Below, piece after piece: positions 32,339 through 33,537 of a DNA stretch of 33,537 nucleotides. Below the pieces are notes generated by a model that had not been told where the DNA came from, ran no database searches, and saw only the letters and a list, made by a program, of their open reading frames with translations. The position numbers were made by a program, and so were the translations under genes. Position 1 is the stretch's first letter; every line of letters begins with the position of its first letter. Source of the DNA: Alphaproteobacteria bacterium (lineage in GTDB: Bacteria > Pseudomonadota > Alphaproteobacteria > Caulobacterales > Caulobacteraceae); the NCBI GenBank assembly GCA_025350685.1, contig JANXXK010000159.1, positions 1 to 33,537 of the forward strand. Direction: 5' to 3'.

Positions 32339-32866
32339 ATGAGCAGGTTCCAGAAGCATATGTTCCAACGAGCCGCCTTCGCCATCGTCGCCGTCGGCCT
32401 GTTGGCCTCCGCCGGCGGGGCCAGCCTCACGGCGTGCGCGCCGATCACCAGCTATTCCGGCTTCCAGGCGATCGAAAGCGATCCCAAGGACGTCAAGGTC
32501 GGGGTCGACACCATGTCGACCGTGCGCGCCCGCCTGGGCTCGCCCTCGACCACGGGCACCTTCGACCCCAACACCTGGTTCTACATGAACCAGCTGAAGT
32601 CCCGGGTGGCCTTCAAGCGGCCCGAGGTGGTCGCGCGCAACGTCACCGCGATCACCTTCGACAAGGACTCCGAGCAGGTGAAGGCGGTCAATAGCCTGAC
32701 GCTCAGAGACGGCAAGGTCATCGCCTTCAACGGCCGCGAAACCCCGACCCGCGGGCGCGAGCTGACCATCATCGAGCAGTTGCTCGGCAACGTCGGCCGC
32801 GGCACCATCCTGCAAAACCAGGACGACACGGTCCCCGGCAACCGCCCCGGCGACCAGCGCCGCTAA
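32339..32866 (+). CDS. bamE: Outer membrane assembly lipoprotein BamE (SmpA/OmlA family)
   Basis: 175 residues from ATG 32339, or 168 from ATG 32360. Signal peptide MFQRAAFAIVAVGLLASAGGASLTAC with lipobox LTAC gives an outer-membrane lipoprotein. The BamE fold is seen in KVGVDTMSTVRARLGSPSTTGTFDPNTWFYMNQL and ITFDKDSEQVKAVNSLTLRDGKVIAF. It is a component of the beta-barrel assembly machine. Which ATG is used is unclear: the promoter position favours 32360. A strong hairpin terminator follows 21 bases after the stop. Confidence 0.92.
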   Translation: MSRFQKHMFQRAAFAIVAVGLLASAGGASLTACAPITSYSGFQAIESDPKDVKVGVDTMSTVRARLGSPSTTGTFDPNTWFYMNQLKSRVAFKRPEVVARNVTAITFDKDSEQVKAVNSLTLRDGKVIAFNGRETPTRGRELTIIEQLLGNVGRGTILQNQDDTVPGNRPGDQRR

Positions 32867-32887
32867 CCTCGGCTCCGCCCAGACTCA

Positions 32888-32921
32888 AAAGCGCCCCGGA
32901 GATCGCTCTCCGGGGCGCTTT
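32888..32921. terminator. Bidirectional terminator between bamE and hppA
   Basis: AAAGCGCCCCGGAGA and TCTCCGGGGCGCTTT form a perfect 15-bp stem with a 4-base loop (TCGC). T-rich ends on both strands (TTTCG after on plus, TTTTGAG on minus). Confidence 0.93.
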
Positions 32922-32942
32922 CGTATCAGCCTGCGTCGAGGT

Positions 32943-33537
<595 letters not shown>

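Overview
The window is a high-GC, densely packed chromosomal segment of an alphaproteobacterium. Gene content and order point to Caulobacterales (Caulobacter/Phenylobacterium-like): a double-domain cold shock protein, the aminotransferase-hom-glpX and recJ neighbourhood, rplM-rpsI-argC, a class I PHA synthase, an HWE histidine kinase, and the run hppA / bamE / ubiquinol-cytochrome c chaperone / DUF177 / plsX / fabH / ihfA / MerR / tRNA-Pro. Naming the genus is inference. There is no sign of phage, transposon, integron or CRISPR, and no gene-free stretch longer than about 300 bases. The longest are about 250 bp (19628-19873, between the HWE kinase and the PadR gene) and about 160 bp (4801-4957 and 24664-24824).

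Layout. 1-1115 is the 3' part of a POT-family transporter. 1112-4770 (minus) holds recJ, tRNA-Glu, a two-domain cold shock protein, a DUF192 protein and a hotdog thioesterase. 4958-11452 (plus) is an accessory block between recJ and glpX: an orphan protein of two tandem ubiquitin-like domains ending in Gly-Gly, a YdbC/PdxI-type aldo/keto reductase, a Tat-exported GH89 alpha-N-acetylglucosaminidase broken by a frameshift, a NagX/HGSNAT-like membrane acyltransferase, and a secreted M20 peptidase. 11483-15576 (minus) is lipoprotein, small leader ORF, alaC-type aminotransferase, hom (ACT domain) and glpX. 15654-17702 (plus) is phaC, convergent with an orphan HWE sensor kinase. 19874-21593 (plus) is a PadR / HAAS (DUF1700) / DUF2807 membrane module. 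21590-27662 (minus) carries msrB, GNAT, argC, rpsI, rplM, a cytochrome P460, a GlxA-type AraC regulator and heme A synthase. 27785-28121 (plus) is a DUF2842 protein and tRNA-Pro. 28170-32255 (minus) is MerR, ihfA, fabH, plsX, DUF177 and the cytochrome bc1 chaperone. bamE (plus) and the 3' end of hppA (minus) close the window around a perfect bidirectional terminator.

Most interesting points: (1) the stand-alone tandem-ubiquitin-like protein with a C-terminal diglycine and no conjugation or protease gene beside it; (2) the leader of the aminotransferase-hom-glpX operon, where two mutually exclusive hairpins compete over the Shine-Dalgarno of a 21-codon ORF that overlaps the aminotransferase gene; (3) pairing of a GH89 NAGLU with an HGSNAT-like protein, with a frameshift between the two catalytic glutamates; (4) three of six convergent gene pairs ending on a single shared CTAG, so each gene's stop overlaps its neighbour's; (5) a DUF192 gene with no conventional start codon between the upstream gene and its signal peptide, where a 15-bp tandem repeat sits instead.
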